Source: CAZTVN01 sp964617145
GTDB taxonomy: Bacteria; Patescibacteriota; Gracilibacteria; UBA1369; JACRIC01
Length of the DNA: 18,248 nucleotides
Direction of reading: 5' to 3'
Assembly (NCBI GenBank): GCA_964617145.1
Contig: CAZTVN010000025.1
Location: forward strand, 1-18,248
The position numbers were made by a program, and so were the translations under genes. Under the pieces are notes generated by a model that was given only the letters and a program-made list of their open reading frames with translations, did no database searches and was not told the origin of the DNA. Positions 1 to 7,443 of this stretch are shown in pieces (within the stretch, counting starts at the first letter, position 1; each line of letters opens with the position of its first letter).

Positions 1-405
1 GGAGAACCAACAAAGGCCGAGGCGATGTTTAGAAAAATAACGAAGATAAAAAAACAGAGCGAATATTTCTATAATCTTGCTTTAAGTTTAATGGATCAGG
101 AGCAATATGAAGAAGTTATAAAAGAAGCTTGTGAAGCTATAAAACTTTCGTCCAAAAACGCAAAATATTATGAGCTGATAGCAAAAGCCTATATGAAGAT
201 GGGGAATAAAGAAGAGGCATGCAGATACTTTTTACAAGCCTCAGAGAGGGATCCAAGAAATCCAGAATACCTCTCAGTGCTTATCGATTATCATCAGCAA
301 AAAGGAGATTTGAAAGATCACCATCATCTTCTGCGTAAAATGTTGATCATCTGCCCTCATGATACTGAAATCAAAGAAAACTTAAGAGTCATGAATCAGA
401 GGTAG
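1..405 (+). CDS. TPR-repeat protein, 5' end outside the window
   Basis: Helical tetratricopeptide-type protein; TPRs mediate protein-protein contacts, and the partner is unknown. The frame is open to the left edge: eight codons (GEPTKAEA) precede the ATG at 25 without a stop. The residues around that ATG (KAEAMFRKI) look like the second helix of an earlier TPR, so the real start is probably upstream and only the C-terminus is visible. Counting from the ATG, two repeats are clear at about residues 13-46 (YNLALSLMDQEQYEEVIKEA) and 47-80 (AKAYMKMGNKEEACRYFLQA), then a weaker third at 81-115. Stop TAG at 403-405. The next gene, a VanW protein, is on the other strand and converges, with 71 bp between them. 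The family assignment is firm; the specific role is unknown. Confidence 0.8.
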   Translation, partial: GEPTKAEAMFRKITKIKKQSEYFYNLALSLMDQEQYEEVIKEACEAIKLSSKNAKYYELIAKAYMKMGNKEEACRYFLQASERDPRNPEYLSVLIDYHQQKGDLKDHHHLLRKMLIICPHDTEIKENLRVMNQR

Positions 406-451
406 ATTGACGTAAGACCCATTTTTTTACATCAAGGATTAATGAGTCTCT

Positions 452-480
452 CTAAGGACATTTTTCGATATATTCCTTAG
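452..480. repeat. Inverted repeat between convergent TPR and VanW genes
   Basis: Perfect 7-bp arms CTAAGGA (452-458) and TCCTTAG (474-480) with a 15-base loop. The right arm contains the stop codon of the VanW gene. It sits where two convergent transcripts would end, so it could stop transcription or protect 3' ends. Neither strand has a T-tract directly after the stem, so it is not a classical intrinsic terminator. Confidence 0.4.
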
Positions 481-2348
481 CCTCCATCAAAGACATCCCC
501 CGTTCCTTCCTCTGTCTTTTCGATCCCAACAAGATATTTATTTGGCCATGCTTGATAGCGGCTCACAAAAGGCTCAAGAACGCCTTCAAGCCCTTCCTTA
601 ATAACAGTCCGATTCCACGTCGCCTGAAAACCTTCATGAGCGCTATCGATTTTCTTTTTTTCATTAACGGGAAGGTCAGTCGTATATATGATGATATCTT
701 GAGGAGGCGCTACTCGATTGGAGATATACGGGCCATCAAAAATAACCTTACGATTATCTTTCGTGCCATAAAATTTAAAGTAAGCTTCATTTCCATCCGT
801 ATAAGCCTGAATAAGAAGATAATGTCCGGTGTCATTCTCAAATTGAAGATCCACATACGGCGGATAAACCGTGGCATCCAGCCCATAACCGAGCGGCCTC
901 GCATAATAACTCACGGCATAAGAATGCGCTTGACGTTTAATAATAGGAAACCCACCAAAGAAAGCCGCGCGAAAGAGAGTAGATGAAACCTGGCAAATCC
1001 CGCCTCCATATTCGGGGATGGTATTTCCTTCTCGAATAACCAATTCTTTTTTATAACCAGTTTCCCCATTCACTTCTCCAAGATGTTCGTCAAATGAAAA
1101 AATAGAAGGTTTTTCAGGCGTTGTTGGAGGCACAAGAAGCCCATTAAATTGAGACATAGCCACCCGAATATTGTGCATACGATTTTGAGGAGAACCAGAA
1201 AAATCAGAGTATCCCGTAGCAACAAGTTCCCTGATACCGAGTGATTGTAATTTTTCAGAAGCCAAGATTTTTGAAGGGATAGATGAATACGGAAGTTCTA
1301 CTCGAGAAATATCGTGGTTTACAGCGTATTCGATTGATGAAATGAGGTCGTTAAGTTCGATTTTTCGGCCATCTCGACCGCTTCCCTCAAATTGAATAAT
1401 CCCTGCGTCATCTTGTATTATTTTCACATCTTGGGGTTCAATATCAAAAGATAAAACAATATTTTTTTGAAGATATTCGCTAAAAACAGCTTTATCAAAA
1501 GCAATAACGGGTTGAAAACTAATAGAAACAGGAAGTGTCTCAAAATGAGACCCCAAATCAACCGGAATTTGAGTGCCAAAAAGAGGAAAAGTTTCTGTAT
1601 AGGAAAATCGAACACTATCAAGGATATCTTGAAGAGGAAGGGAAAAAGAAGTATCCACTGTTTGAATAGTGAGTGTTTGAGATAAGCGAAGAAAAAGAGT
1701 GGTAAGGTAAGGAGCAAGATCTGAAGCGCTGATGCGAGGAGGAATAAGTTTTGTATCAAATGTAATGGGTGTGTTTTGAAGAAAATTGATACTTGTTTCA
1801 AGTTTTCGAGCCAAAGTATCAAGATCAAATTCGACTCCGTATATTTCTGGTTTTAAAGAAAGTTTGCCATTTTCTGAAAAAATAAATTCAGCATTTGAGG
1901 CCTGAGAGTTAAGAATCGGAAAAACATCTAAAAGACTCTGTTTCAAAATACGTGTATTGATCTGAGCGACCAGAGGAATATATTTGGGGCTGAAATCAAA
2001 AAAAATGCTGGGATCGAAAGAAGAATCAAAAACAGGAAGAGAACTTACTATCTGTTCAGGTGAAAACAATGTGATTCCAAGATCATCCAATAAAAATGAG
2101 TACAATTTTCCATTATAGAGTAAACTAACAGGTTTTTCTCGAAAATCGGAAATTGTTTTTTCAATGAAAGAAAGTGCTTCTTTTTGAGGGAGGTAACTCA
2201 AATCTGTATAAGCAAAAAATATCGAAGGAAGAACACGTCCGTCAAAATGATATGAGGCATACAAGAAAGCACCTTCCGCAGCAACGAAAATAACAAGAAA
2301 ACTTAAAAGAAAAAATTTAAAGGCCTTTTTAATGCTCAATTTCTTCAT
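477..2348 (-). CDS. VanW-family membrane-anchored cell-envelope protein
   Basis: Predicted single-pass protein with its bulk outside the membrane. The first residues are basic (KKLSIKKAFK), followed by one hydrophobic segment over about residues 10-31, then long beta-rich regions resembling the peptidoglycan-binding domain that often precedes VanW. The VanW domain (PF04294) covers roughly residues 380-538, with its hallmark GGGICQVSSTLFRA and the following RQAHSYAVSYYA. The C-terminal ~80 residues resemble the G5-like tail common in this family. VanW proteins were named from vancomycin-resistance clusters, but their biochemistry is unsettled and this is not evidence of resistance. An in-frame ATG lies 21 bases upstream at 2369; I prefer 2348 because AAGGGG lies upstream of it and the hydrophobic segment follows directly. 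It overlaps the 3' end of the YtxH-like gene by 20 bp, so both are probably one transcript. Confidence 0.88.
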   Translation of the reverse strand: MKKLSIKKAFKFFLLSFLVIFVAAEGAFLYASYHFDGRVLPSIFFAYTDLSYLPQKEALSFIEKTISDFREKPVSLLYNGKLYSFLLDDLGITLFSPEQIVSSLPVFDSSFDPSIFFDFSPKYIPLVAQINTRILKQSLLDVFPILNSQASNAEFIFSENGKLSLKPEIYGVEFDLDTLARKLETSINFLQNTPITFDTKLIPPRISASDLAPYLTTLFLRLSQTLTIQTVDTSFSLPLQDILDSVRFSYTETFPLFGTQIPVDLGSHFETLPVSISFQPVIAFDKAVFSEYLQKNIVLSFDIEPQDVKIIQDDAGIIQFEGSGRDGRKIELNDLISSIEYAVNHDISRVELPYSSIPSKILASEKLQSLGIRELVATGYSDFSGSPQNRMHNIRVAMSQFNGLLVPPTTPEKPSIFSFDEHLGEVNGETGYKKELVIREGNTIPEYGGGICQVSSTLFRAAFFGGFPIIKRQAHSYAVSYYARPLGYGLDATVYPPYVDLQFENDTGHYLLIQAYTDGNEAYFKFYGTKDNRKVIFDGPYISNRVAPPQDIIIYTTDLPVNEKKKIDSAHEGFQATWNRTVIKEGLEGVLEPFVSRYQAWPNKYLVGIEKTEEGTGDVFDGG

Positions 2349-2706
2349 AACTATGATCTGCCCCTTCATGAGGGATGCTTTTCATATTTGATTGTACCAA
2401 ATTTTTTGTATCTTTTGAACGAGTAAATCTCTCTCTCAGAATTTGAAAAACAGAAACAGAAGTTTTGACCGCAACATCATGAATAGCTTCATTTTCTCTC
2501 TGATGTTCAGCAATAATTTGCTTGCCTTTTTCGTAGGCTTCTTTTCCCTTCTCTTTAAGGTATTGACGGGTTTCTTTGCCTTTTTTAGGGGCCATGGACA
2601 TGCCAATCACAGAGCCGACAGCTCCACCAACTATAATCCCCATAATGATTTTATCAAATATCCTAAAAAGGGTATTTTTTTTCTTAGGTTCTTGAGGATG
2701 AAACAT
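2329..2706 (-). CDS. YtxH-like small membrane protein
   Basis: 125-residue protein with the YtxH/gas-vesicle-like signature (PF12732): one hydrophobic glycine-rich helix at about residues 20-38 (IIMGIIVGGAVGSVIGMSMA), then APKKGKETRQYLKEKGKEA, matching the family pattern of a small-residue helix followed by APxxGxETR. The rest is a charged amphipathic helix likely facing the cytoplasm. YtxH proteins are linked to general stress in Firmicutes; the molecular role is unknown. First gene of a two-gene unit with the VanW protein. There is no Shine-Dalgarno sequence before the ATG; a promoter-like site ends 28 bases upstream. Confidence 0.8.
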   Translation of the reverse strand: MFHPQEPKKKNTLFRIFDKIIMGIIVGGAVGSVIGMSMAPKKGKETRQYLKEKGKEAYEKGKQIIAEHQRENEAIHDVAVKTSVSVFQILRERFTRSKDTKNLVQSNMKSIPHEGADHSYEEIEH

Positions 2707-2734
2707 TTTAGAACAAATTATTTATACAAGAGCC

Positions 2735-2762
2735 AGTATAACTCTAAGAAATAAAAAAACAA
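2735..2762 (-). promoter_or_regulatory. Sigma70-type promoter for ytxH-vanW
   Basis: On the minus strand, TTGTTT (2757-2762), a 16-bp spacer and TATACT (2735-2740), placed 28 bases before the YtxH-like ATG. Position and consensus fit a housekeeping promoter with a short leader. Sequence inference only. Confidence 0.5.
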
Positions 2763-2777
2763 TTGCCAAATTACGAA

Positions 2778-3716
2778 CTAATTGTATTGTACATAAACTT
2801 TAACTCCCCGAGACTTTCGGATAATGGTCATAGCGGCGCTACAACCCTGTCCAACGCTTACAGCAGCCTGCGGATCAGCTCCTGTACAATTTCCAGCAGC
2901 ATAAATATTGGCAACATTGGTTTCGCCCTTCTCGTTCACTTTTATGTAATTCCCGTTAAGCTCGAGCCCAAGACTTTTAGCAAAACTAATAGCTCCAGCA
3001 GTCCCAATAGCCATAAAAACACCGACAAAGTCTCTATCCAGCGAACCATCAGCGTAAAAAATACCGCTTAAACGGTCAGCACCTTCAAAAGATACAATTT
3101 TCGGTGTTTTTTTAAGTTGAATAGCATGGGCTTTAAGTTCATCTGCAAGAATTTCCGAAAACTCAAAATCTTTGCCATGGCTTAAGATGGTAATATCCTT
3201 CGTATATGAAGTAAGGCTTATAGCTTCTTCAGCCGCGTAGGAGCCATTTCCCACAACCGCGACTTTTTTGTTGCGGAAGAAAAATCCATCACAAGTCACA
3301 CAATAAGAGATACCATTACCGATAAGAGGTTCTTCATTTTTAATGCCAGAAAGAGCGTAACTCGTGCCAGTACAGATGATGAGGTGAGATCCAGTGTAGG
3401 AAATCGCATCCGAGTCTTTCAAAAGGAAGCTTTGATCACCTTGTATCGTTATGGATGTGATTTCTTTTTCGATGATATGGGCGCCAAAGCGTTTGGCCTG
3501 ATTTACACCCTGATCCATAATAAAAGGCCCGGTGATATCTTGTTCGAAACCAAAATAATTGGAAATGGTGTGAGCTTTATAAAGATGGCTGTTTTTTTTA
3601 ATACCAAAGATAGCGGTCTTTAAAGAAGCACGACCGGTGTAAATCGCTGCACTTAAAGCCGCAGGACCCATACCGATAATAAGTACATCAAAGTGTTCAG
3701 AACTTTTAGTTTGCAT
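2778..3716 (-). CDS. trxB: Thioredoxin-reductase-like FAD disulfide oxidoreductase
   Basis: Low-molecular-weight thioredoxin reductase fold: passes electrons through FAD to a redox-active disulfide and on to a thioredoxin-like partner in the cytoplasm. Numbered from the upstream ATG at 3746: FAD-binding GMGPAALSAAIY at 25-36, active-site CVTCDG at 149-154 (family CATCDG), second dinucleotide motif GNGSYAAEEA at 166-175, C-terminal FAD motif AAGNCTGADPQAA at 283-295. Two deviations stand out: the NADPH-phosphate motif HRRxxxR is replaced by SHGKDFEF, and the usual Asp of AAGD is Asn. The electron donor may therefore not be NADPH (NADH, ferredoxin or flavin are alternatives). The ATG at 3716 gives an 11-bp overlap with rny and starts just before the conserved fold; the ATG at 3746 would add ten residues. 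Probably co-transcribed with rny. Confidence 0.85.
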   Translation of the reverse strand: MQTKSSEHFDVLIIGMGPAALSAAIYTGRASLKTAIFGIKKNSHLYKAHTISNYFGFEQDITGPFIMDQGVNQAKRFGAHIIEKEITSITIQGDQSFLLKDSDAISYTGSHLIICTGTSYALSGIKNEEPLIGNGISYCVTCDGFFFRNKKVAVVGNGSYAAEEAISLTSYTKDITILSHGKDFEFSEILADELKAHAIQLKKTPKIVSFEGADRLSGIFYADGSLDRDFVGVFMAIGTAGAISFAKSLGLELNGNYIKVNEKGETNVANIYAAGNCTGADPQAAVSVGQGCSAAMTIIRKSRGVKVYVQYN

Positions 3717-5235
3717 AATCTTGGGCACGAGTTTTACGAATGACATTAACCTTAATTTGCCCGGGATATGTCAAATCTTCTTCGATTTTATGCGCAATAT
3801 CTTTGGCAAGAGTTTTGACGCCGATATCATTTATTTGCTCAGGATCAACAATGACCCGTACTTCGCGTCCAGCAGAGATAGCAAAGGTTTTTTTGATGCC
3901 AGAGAAATGTAAAACCGTTTCTTCCAGCGCCCTTAAACGTTCGAGATATTTTTCAAGCGATTCTTGGCGGGCGCCAGGTCTACCAGCAGAAATAGCATCA
4001 GCAGCCTTCACGATAAGCGCAGGGATGGTATTGGCAGGAACGCGATCATGATGAGCATAGGCCGCATACACGATGTCAGGATGAAACCCGAAACGTTCAA
4101 GAATTTCCTTAGAAAGTTCGTCGTGAGGTTTCTCACTTTCTTGGTCAATAGCTTTCCCAATATCATGAAAAAAAGCAGCAAGTCGACACTTCTCAACATC
4201 GACGCCAAGTTCGCAAGCAAGGGTTGTGGCAAGCGACGCGACTTCAAAAGAATGTTTTAAAATATTCTGCCCATAACTTGTCCGAAAATTAAGTCTGCCA
4301 ATAATGCGGGCAAAATCATGAGAAATATTTTTAAGTTCCAATTTTTTAGCAACATCGAGACCCGTTTTAATGAGAATGCTATCTGTTTCTTTTTCGGCAT
4401 CAAGAAGGGATTTTTCAATAATTTCCTTGGTGATAGTGCTTTTCTTTTTCACAAGTTCTTCCAAAGCTCGGGAAGCGATATGTCTCTTAACAAGATCAAA
4501 AGCAGAAACATTGATTGTTTTCGGCATATCATTAAAAATTACATCAACCTTAGAGAGTTCTTCAAAATAGCGCAGATTTTCACCATCTTTGCTCAAAAAC
4601 TGTCCTTTGATCTCATCTCGAGGAATTTTGATAGTGCTTGATTTCCTTTCTGAAGAGGTCGGGGAAGAATATCGCTGTATGGCTTCAATAAGAATTTCTT
4701 GAGAAAGGCGTTGAGCTGTTGCTTTTGTAACAGCCTCGGATTTCATCAAGCGAGTTTCTTTGGTGGCAAGAATTTGCTGGCGAAAAGATTCAATAAGTTC
4801 GGTTTTGAGAGCTTCTTTTGATGTTCCCGAAAGAGTAATAAGTTTTTCATTCAACCCGCTCTGCATCTGTTGAATTTCTGCACGAAGATGTTTGATGAAC
4901 TGCACTTCTCCATCAAGAGCAGATTTCATTTCTTGATAACGTTGAAATTTTTTCTCAAAAAGAGCTTCTTTGTTGTTTAAGAGAGCCTCTGTTCTTTTTA
5001 GATGAAGTTGAAGTTGCTCATTTTCTTCATGAGCAATGCGTTTAACGTCATTGATTGTATTTTTAGCTTCTTCAAGGATTTTTTGAGCTTCTTTTTTTAC
5101 CTCTTCTATTTTCCCTTCCTGTTCTTTCTGAAGGGCACGAAGATTTATGGTAAAACGTTGACCAACGAGTGCAACAAAAGTTGTGGTAACAAAAAGAACA
5201 AAAAACGCGCTAAAAATTTGCCAAAAACTAAACAT
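3706..5235 (-). CDS. rny: Ribonuclease Y, membrane-anchored endoribonuclease
   Basis: Starts mRNA decay by endonucleolytic cleavage at the membrane. Full family architecture in 509 residues: N-terminal membrane helix at 5-25 (WQIFSAFFVLFVTTTFVALV), long coiled coil at about 32-185, KH RNA-binding domain at about 203-256, HD phosphohydrolase domain at about 325-425 with H328, the HD pair H357-D358 (FFHDIGKA), HH at 395-396 and D413 in the typical AADAISAGRPGARQ, then the conserved C-terminal domain. Length matches the family's ~510-520. The KH loop is unusual: the normal GREG (GxxG) is SKDG at 215-218, so its first glycine is lost. There is no Shine-Dalgarno sequence; an AT-rich TATATT lies just before the ATG, suggesting a very short leader. 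The 3' end overlaps the thioredoxin-reductase-like gene. Confidence 0.95.
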   Translation of the reverse strand: MFSFWQIFSAFFVLFVTTTFVALVGQRFTINLRALQKEQEGKIEEVKKEAQKILEEAKNTINDVKRIAHEENEQLQLHLKRTEALLNNKEALFEKKFQRYQEMKSALDGEVQFIKHLRAEIQQMQSGLNEKLITLSGTSKEALKTELIESFRQQILATKETRLMKSEAVTKATAQRLSQEILIEAIQRYSSPTSSERKSSTIKIPRDEIKGQFLSKDGENLRYFEELSKVDVIFNDMPKTINVSAFDLVKRHIASRALEELVKKKSTITKEIIEKSLLDAEKETDSILIKTGLDVAKKLELKNISHDFARIIGRLNFRTSYGQNILKHSFEVASLATTLACELGVDVEKCRLAAFFHDIGKAIDQESEKPHDELSKEILERFGFHPDIVYAAYAHHDRVPANTIPALIVKAADAISAGRPGARQESLEKYLERLRALEETVLHFSGIKKTFAISAGREVRVIVDPEQINDIGVKTLAKDIAHKIEEDLTYPGQIKVNVIRKTRAQDYAN

Positions 5236-5272
5236 TATAAAATATAAAAAATAAGCGTCCCCATCCTAACAC

Positions 5273-5443
5273 AGGACGTATCGAAAAAAAAGCACCTCCT
5301 TAAAGCTTCGTAAAAAAGATAAATCTGGAAAAACTATAACGACAGTAGTTCCTCTACATCGAGAACTTGCCAGAGGAACTTTAAAAGGAGTGCTTGAGTT
5401 GGCAGAAATAGATGAGAAAATTTTTTGGGGAGTAATAAAATAA
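5273..5443 (+). pseudogene. Decayed 3' half of a hicA (YcfA-like) mRNA interferase gene
   Basis: Between rny and the desulfurase gene, a plus-strand frame runs from the stop at 5267 to TAA at 5441-5443 and reads KSTSLKLRKKDKSGKTITTV followed by VPLHRELARGTLKGVLELAE and IDEKIFWGVIK. This matches the C-terminal half of HicA toxins (PF07927): the GSHxxLR strand, the VPxHxEL strand, then GTLxxIL and the last helix. HicA toxins are small dsRBD-fold RNases whose catalytic His sits in GSH; here that stretch reads STS, so the catalytic His is gone. The N-terminal half is absent, with no start codon in frame, and no HicB antitoxin follows. I read it as the remnant of a lost type II toxin-antitoxin pair. 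The matching region is only about 45 residues, so confidence is moderate. Confidence 0.65.
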
Positions 5444-5467
5444 AGCCTCCTTAAGGAAAACAAAAGC

Positions 5468-7255
5468 TTAAAAAACTTTAGGCATTTTCCGTAATCTCCG
5501 AACAAATGTCCGAATCATCTTAGTAACGAAATCAATATCTTTTGCCGTATTTGATTTTCCCAAAGTAAATCGAAGACTTCCTGCGATATAATGATCAGGA
5601 AGCCCAATGGCCTTCAGAACATGCGACGGCTTAAGAAGCCCTGATGTGCAGGCTGAACCACTTGAAACCATAATTCCCTCTTTATCAAGGAGCACAAGAA
5701 GAGACGCGGCATCGATACCTTCAAAAGTGACATTGATATTATTCGGAAGGCGTTTTTTACGGTGTCCATTGAGTTGAGTGTCAGGGATCTCAAGAAGCCA
5801 ATCAATCAAGAGGTCGCGAAGCACTATCAAACGTTTGTTCTCCTTTTTCTGAGAAGCTTGAGCTAAAGTAATGGCCTCCCCTAAGCCAACAATAGCGGGA
5901 ACATTTTCCGTCCCTGCACGTTTGCGAAATTCCTGCCCTCCACCCAAAATAATTGGAGCAATATGAATCCCTTTTCGGACATAAAGAGCTCCACTGCCTT
6001 TAGGGCCATAGATTTTGCTGCCATTTATGGTAAGAAGATCGACATGAAGTGATGCGACATCGAGTGAAAGAGCTCCAGCAGCCTGACAAGCATCGGTATG
6101 GAAAAAAACGCCACGTTCGCGAAGCATCTTCCCAATTTCAGGGATAGCTTGAATAGTGCCGATTTCATTATTCGCATACATGATGCTAAGGAGAATCGTT
6201 TGATCGGTGATAGCATCGCGAACGTCTCGAGGATCGATAAGACCGCTTCGATCGGGAGAAAGATATGTCACGCAGAAACCCTCTTTTTCGAGATATTCCA
6301 TGGTATGAAGCACGGCATGATGTTCAATAGTGCTGGTAATAAGGTGATTTCCTTTGTGACGATAGGCCGAAGCGATGCCGCGGATGGCAAAATTACAGCT
6401 TTCAGTTCCAGATCCGGTAAAATAAATTTCTTGCGACTCGCAATTCAAAACCGAAGCAATTTGATCACGAGCATGATCGAGTGCGGATCGACTCTCTTGA
6501 CCAACAGAATGAACGCTTGAAGGATTTCCAAATTTCTCGCCAAAATACGGAAGCATTTTTTTTAAAACCCTACGATCAACGGGCGTGGTCGAGGCATGAT
6601 CGAGATAGATGAAAGATGGAGTCATTGGAGGGGAAATGGCACTGGATGGTATGTTTTTCTTAAGGTTTCTCAAAGAGTAAATTTTTTGAGAAAGAGTAAA
6701 ATTTTGAAAATCCTTAAGAAGGATTGAAAGTTTTTTTGAATGAAAAAGTTTAGCATATTGAAAAACTTTATTGAAATTAATATTCGTCGCCTTCGCCTCT
6801 AACCTTGATTCTCTCCAGAAAAGAGGATCGGGTTTTAGCCGGAAACTATTCAAATAAAAGTAGTCGACGAGAGCCTTTTCCTTATAAGCCACGAGAGTGT
6901 CGGAGTCAAAACCCGTAAAAGCTTCTTTTTTTAAACTTTGAAAGGTAAAGCGCCCAAATGGTGTTTCGAAAGAGCGAGTGGATTTTGGTGTTACGAGAGT
7001 ATAAGTGAAGACACTTTCAGGAATAACGCTGTACAAGCTGAGTACATATTCAAGGCTAAAATAACATGGCCAGTAAAGCGCTTTCGCAATCTCAGCTTCT
7101 TTCGGTTTCGTCTCAGCAAAGGCGTAAAGACCTCGCTTGAGACGCACGACATCTCCTTTCGACTCCCATTGATGGAGTTGTAGATTGATGAGGTTAGGGT
7201 CTTCTTGAAAGGCAACGATATGCGCCTCTTGTGTGCTGAAGACATCTTTTTCCAT
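5468..7255 (-). CDS. Fusion: AbiEi-type antitoxin-like module + cysteine desulfurase
   Basis: One uninterrupted frame with two complete modules. Residues (numbered from an alternative TTG start at 7282; the preferred ATG at 7255 is residue 10): winged-helix DNA-binding part at about 12-56 (LHQWESKGDVVRLKRGLYAF), AbiEi-like body at 70-192 (FSLEYVLSLYSVIPESVFTY, FTGFDS, KEKALVDYFYL), linker 193-219, then a class V aminotransferase-fold desulfurase from M220 (FIYLDHASTTPVD). The desulfurase keeps IEHHAV (319-324), HTDACQAAGA, the PLP lysine K423 in NGSKIYGPKGSGALYV, the RAGTEN loop and catalytic C545 in SSGSACTSG, so it should be active: L-cysteine to alanine plus enzyme persulfide, for tRNA thiolation or Fe-S assembly. 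An internal start at M220 (6625) has no Shine-Dalgarno sequence (ATTTCCCCTCCA precedes it), which favours a fused product. The antitoxin half is homologous to the separate AbiEi protein at 10449. No toxin gene adjoins it. Fusion by stop-codon loss or a selected self-regulating enzyme are both possible. Confidence 0.85.
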   Translation of the reverse strand: MEKDVFSTQEAHIVAFQEDPNLINLQLHQWESKGDVVRLKRGLYAFAETKPKEAEIAKALYWPCYFSLEYVLSLYSVIPESVFTYTLVTPKSTRSFETPFGRFTFQSLKKEAFTGFDSDTLVAYKEKALVDYFYLNSFRLKPDPLFWRESRLEAKATNINFNKVFQYAKLFHSKKLSILLKDFQNFTLSQKIYSLRNLKKNIPSSAISPPMTPSFIYLDHASTTPVDRRVLKKMLPYFGEKFGNPSSVHSVGQESRSALDHARDQIASVLNCESQEIYFTGSGTESCNFAIRGIASAYRHKGNHLITSTIEHHAVLHTMEYLEKEGFCVTYLSPDRSGLIDPRDVRDAITDQTILLSIMYANNEIGTIQAIPEIGKMLRERGVFFHTDACQAAGALSLDVASLHVDLLTINGSKIYGPKGSGALYVRKGIHIAPIILGGGQEFRKRAGTENVPAIVGLGEAITLAQASQKKENKRLIVLRDLLIDWLLEIPDTQLNGHRKKRLPNNINVTFEGIDAASLLVLLDKEGIMVSSGSACTSGLLKPSHVLKAIGLPDHYIAGSLRFTLGKSNTAKDIDFVTKMIRTFVRRLRKMPKVF

Positions 7256-7284
7256 CCTTTTTCTAAACTTTTTTAATTTCAATG

Positions 7285-7304
7285 AATTATATTTTAATAT
7301 AATT
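7285..7304. promoter_or_regulatory. Perfect 20-bp palindrome over the -10 box: likely operator
   Basis: AATTATATT (7285-7293), TT, AATATAATT (7296-7304): perfect 9-bp arms. The -10 box TATAAT of the fusion-gene promoter (minus strand, 7286-7291) lies inside it. AbiEi antitoxins repress their own promoters by binding inverted repeats, so the N-terminal winged helix of the downstream fusion protein is the obvious candidate ligand. Palindromes in AT-rich DNA also arise by chance, so this is an inference from position. Confidence 0.5.
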
Positions 7305-7315
7305 TACTGAAACAA
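7286..7315 (-). promoter_or_regulatory. Promoter of the AbiEi-cysteine desulfurase fusion gene
   Basis: Minus strand: TTGTTT (7310-7315), 18-bp spacer, perfect TATAAT (7286-7291), 30 bases before the ATG at 7255. A second candidate lies just upstream: TTGCAA (7338-7343), 17-bp spacer, TAAAAT (7315-7320). The TATAAT version overlaps the palindrome, which would let a bound repressor block it. Confidence 0.5.
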
Positions 7316-7443
7316 TTTTACATCAAATGATTATTTTTTGCAAATTTTTATACAATTTTCAAGATCGCGTCAAAAAAGGTGCGGACTTAAGAATAACTAA
7401 AAGCGTCTTTAAAATGGCTATAACGACAATGTTTATAAACTTA

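Noticed and set aside
552..986. Long open frames opposite the VanW gene and other genes
   Set aside because: Antisense shadows: unusual composition, no domain signature, and they lie fully within well-supported genes on the other strand.
477..2348. VanW gene as a vancomycin-resistance determinant
   Set aside because: VanW-domain proteins are widespread and there are no vanA/B/H/X-type genes nearby. The name is historical.
2753..2785. Possible terminator of the thioredoxin-reductase-like gene (CAATT/AATTG then seven T on the minus strand)
   Set aside because: The stem is only five mostly A-T pairs with a long loop, and it overlaps the ytxH -35 region. Too weak to annotate.
5448..5457. TCCTTAAGGA palindrome after the desulfurase gene as a terminator
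   Set aside because: There is no loop and no following T-tract, so it cannot form a useful hairpin.
7431..7440. GTTTATAAAC palindrome after the giant gene as a terminator
   Set aside because: No loop and no T-tract; probably chance in AT-rich DNA.
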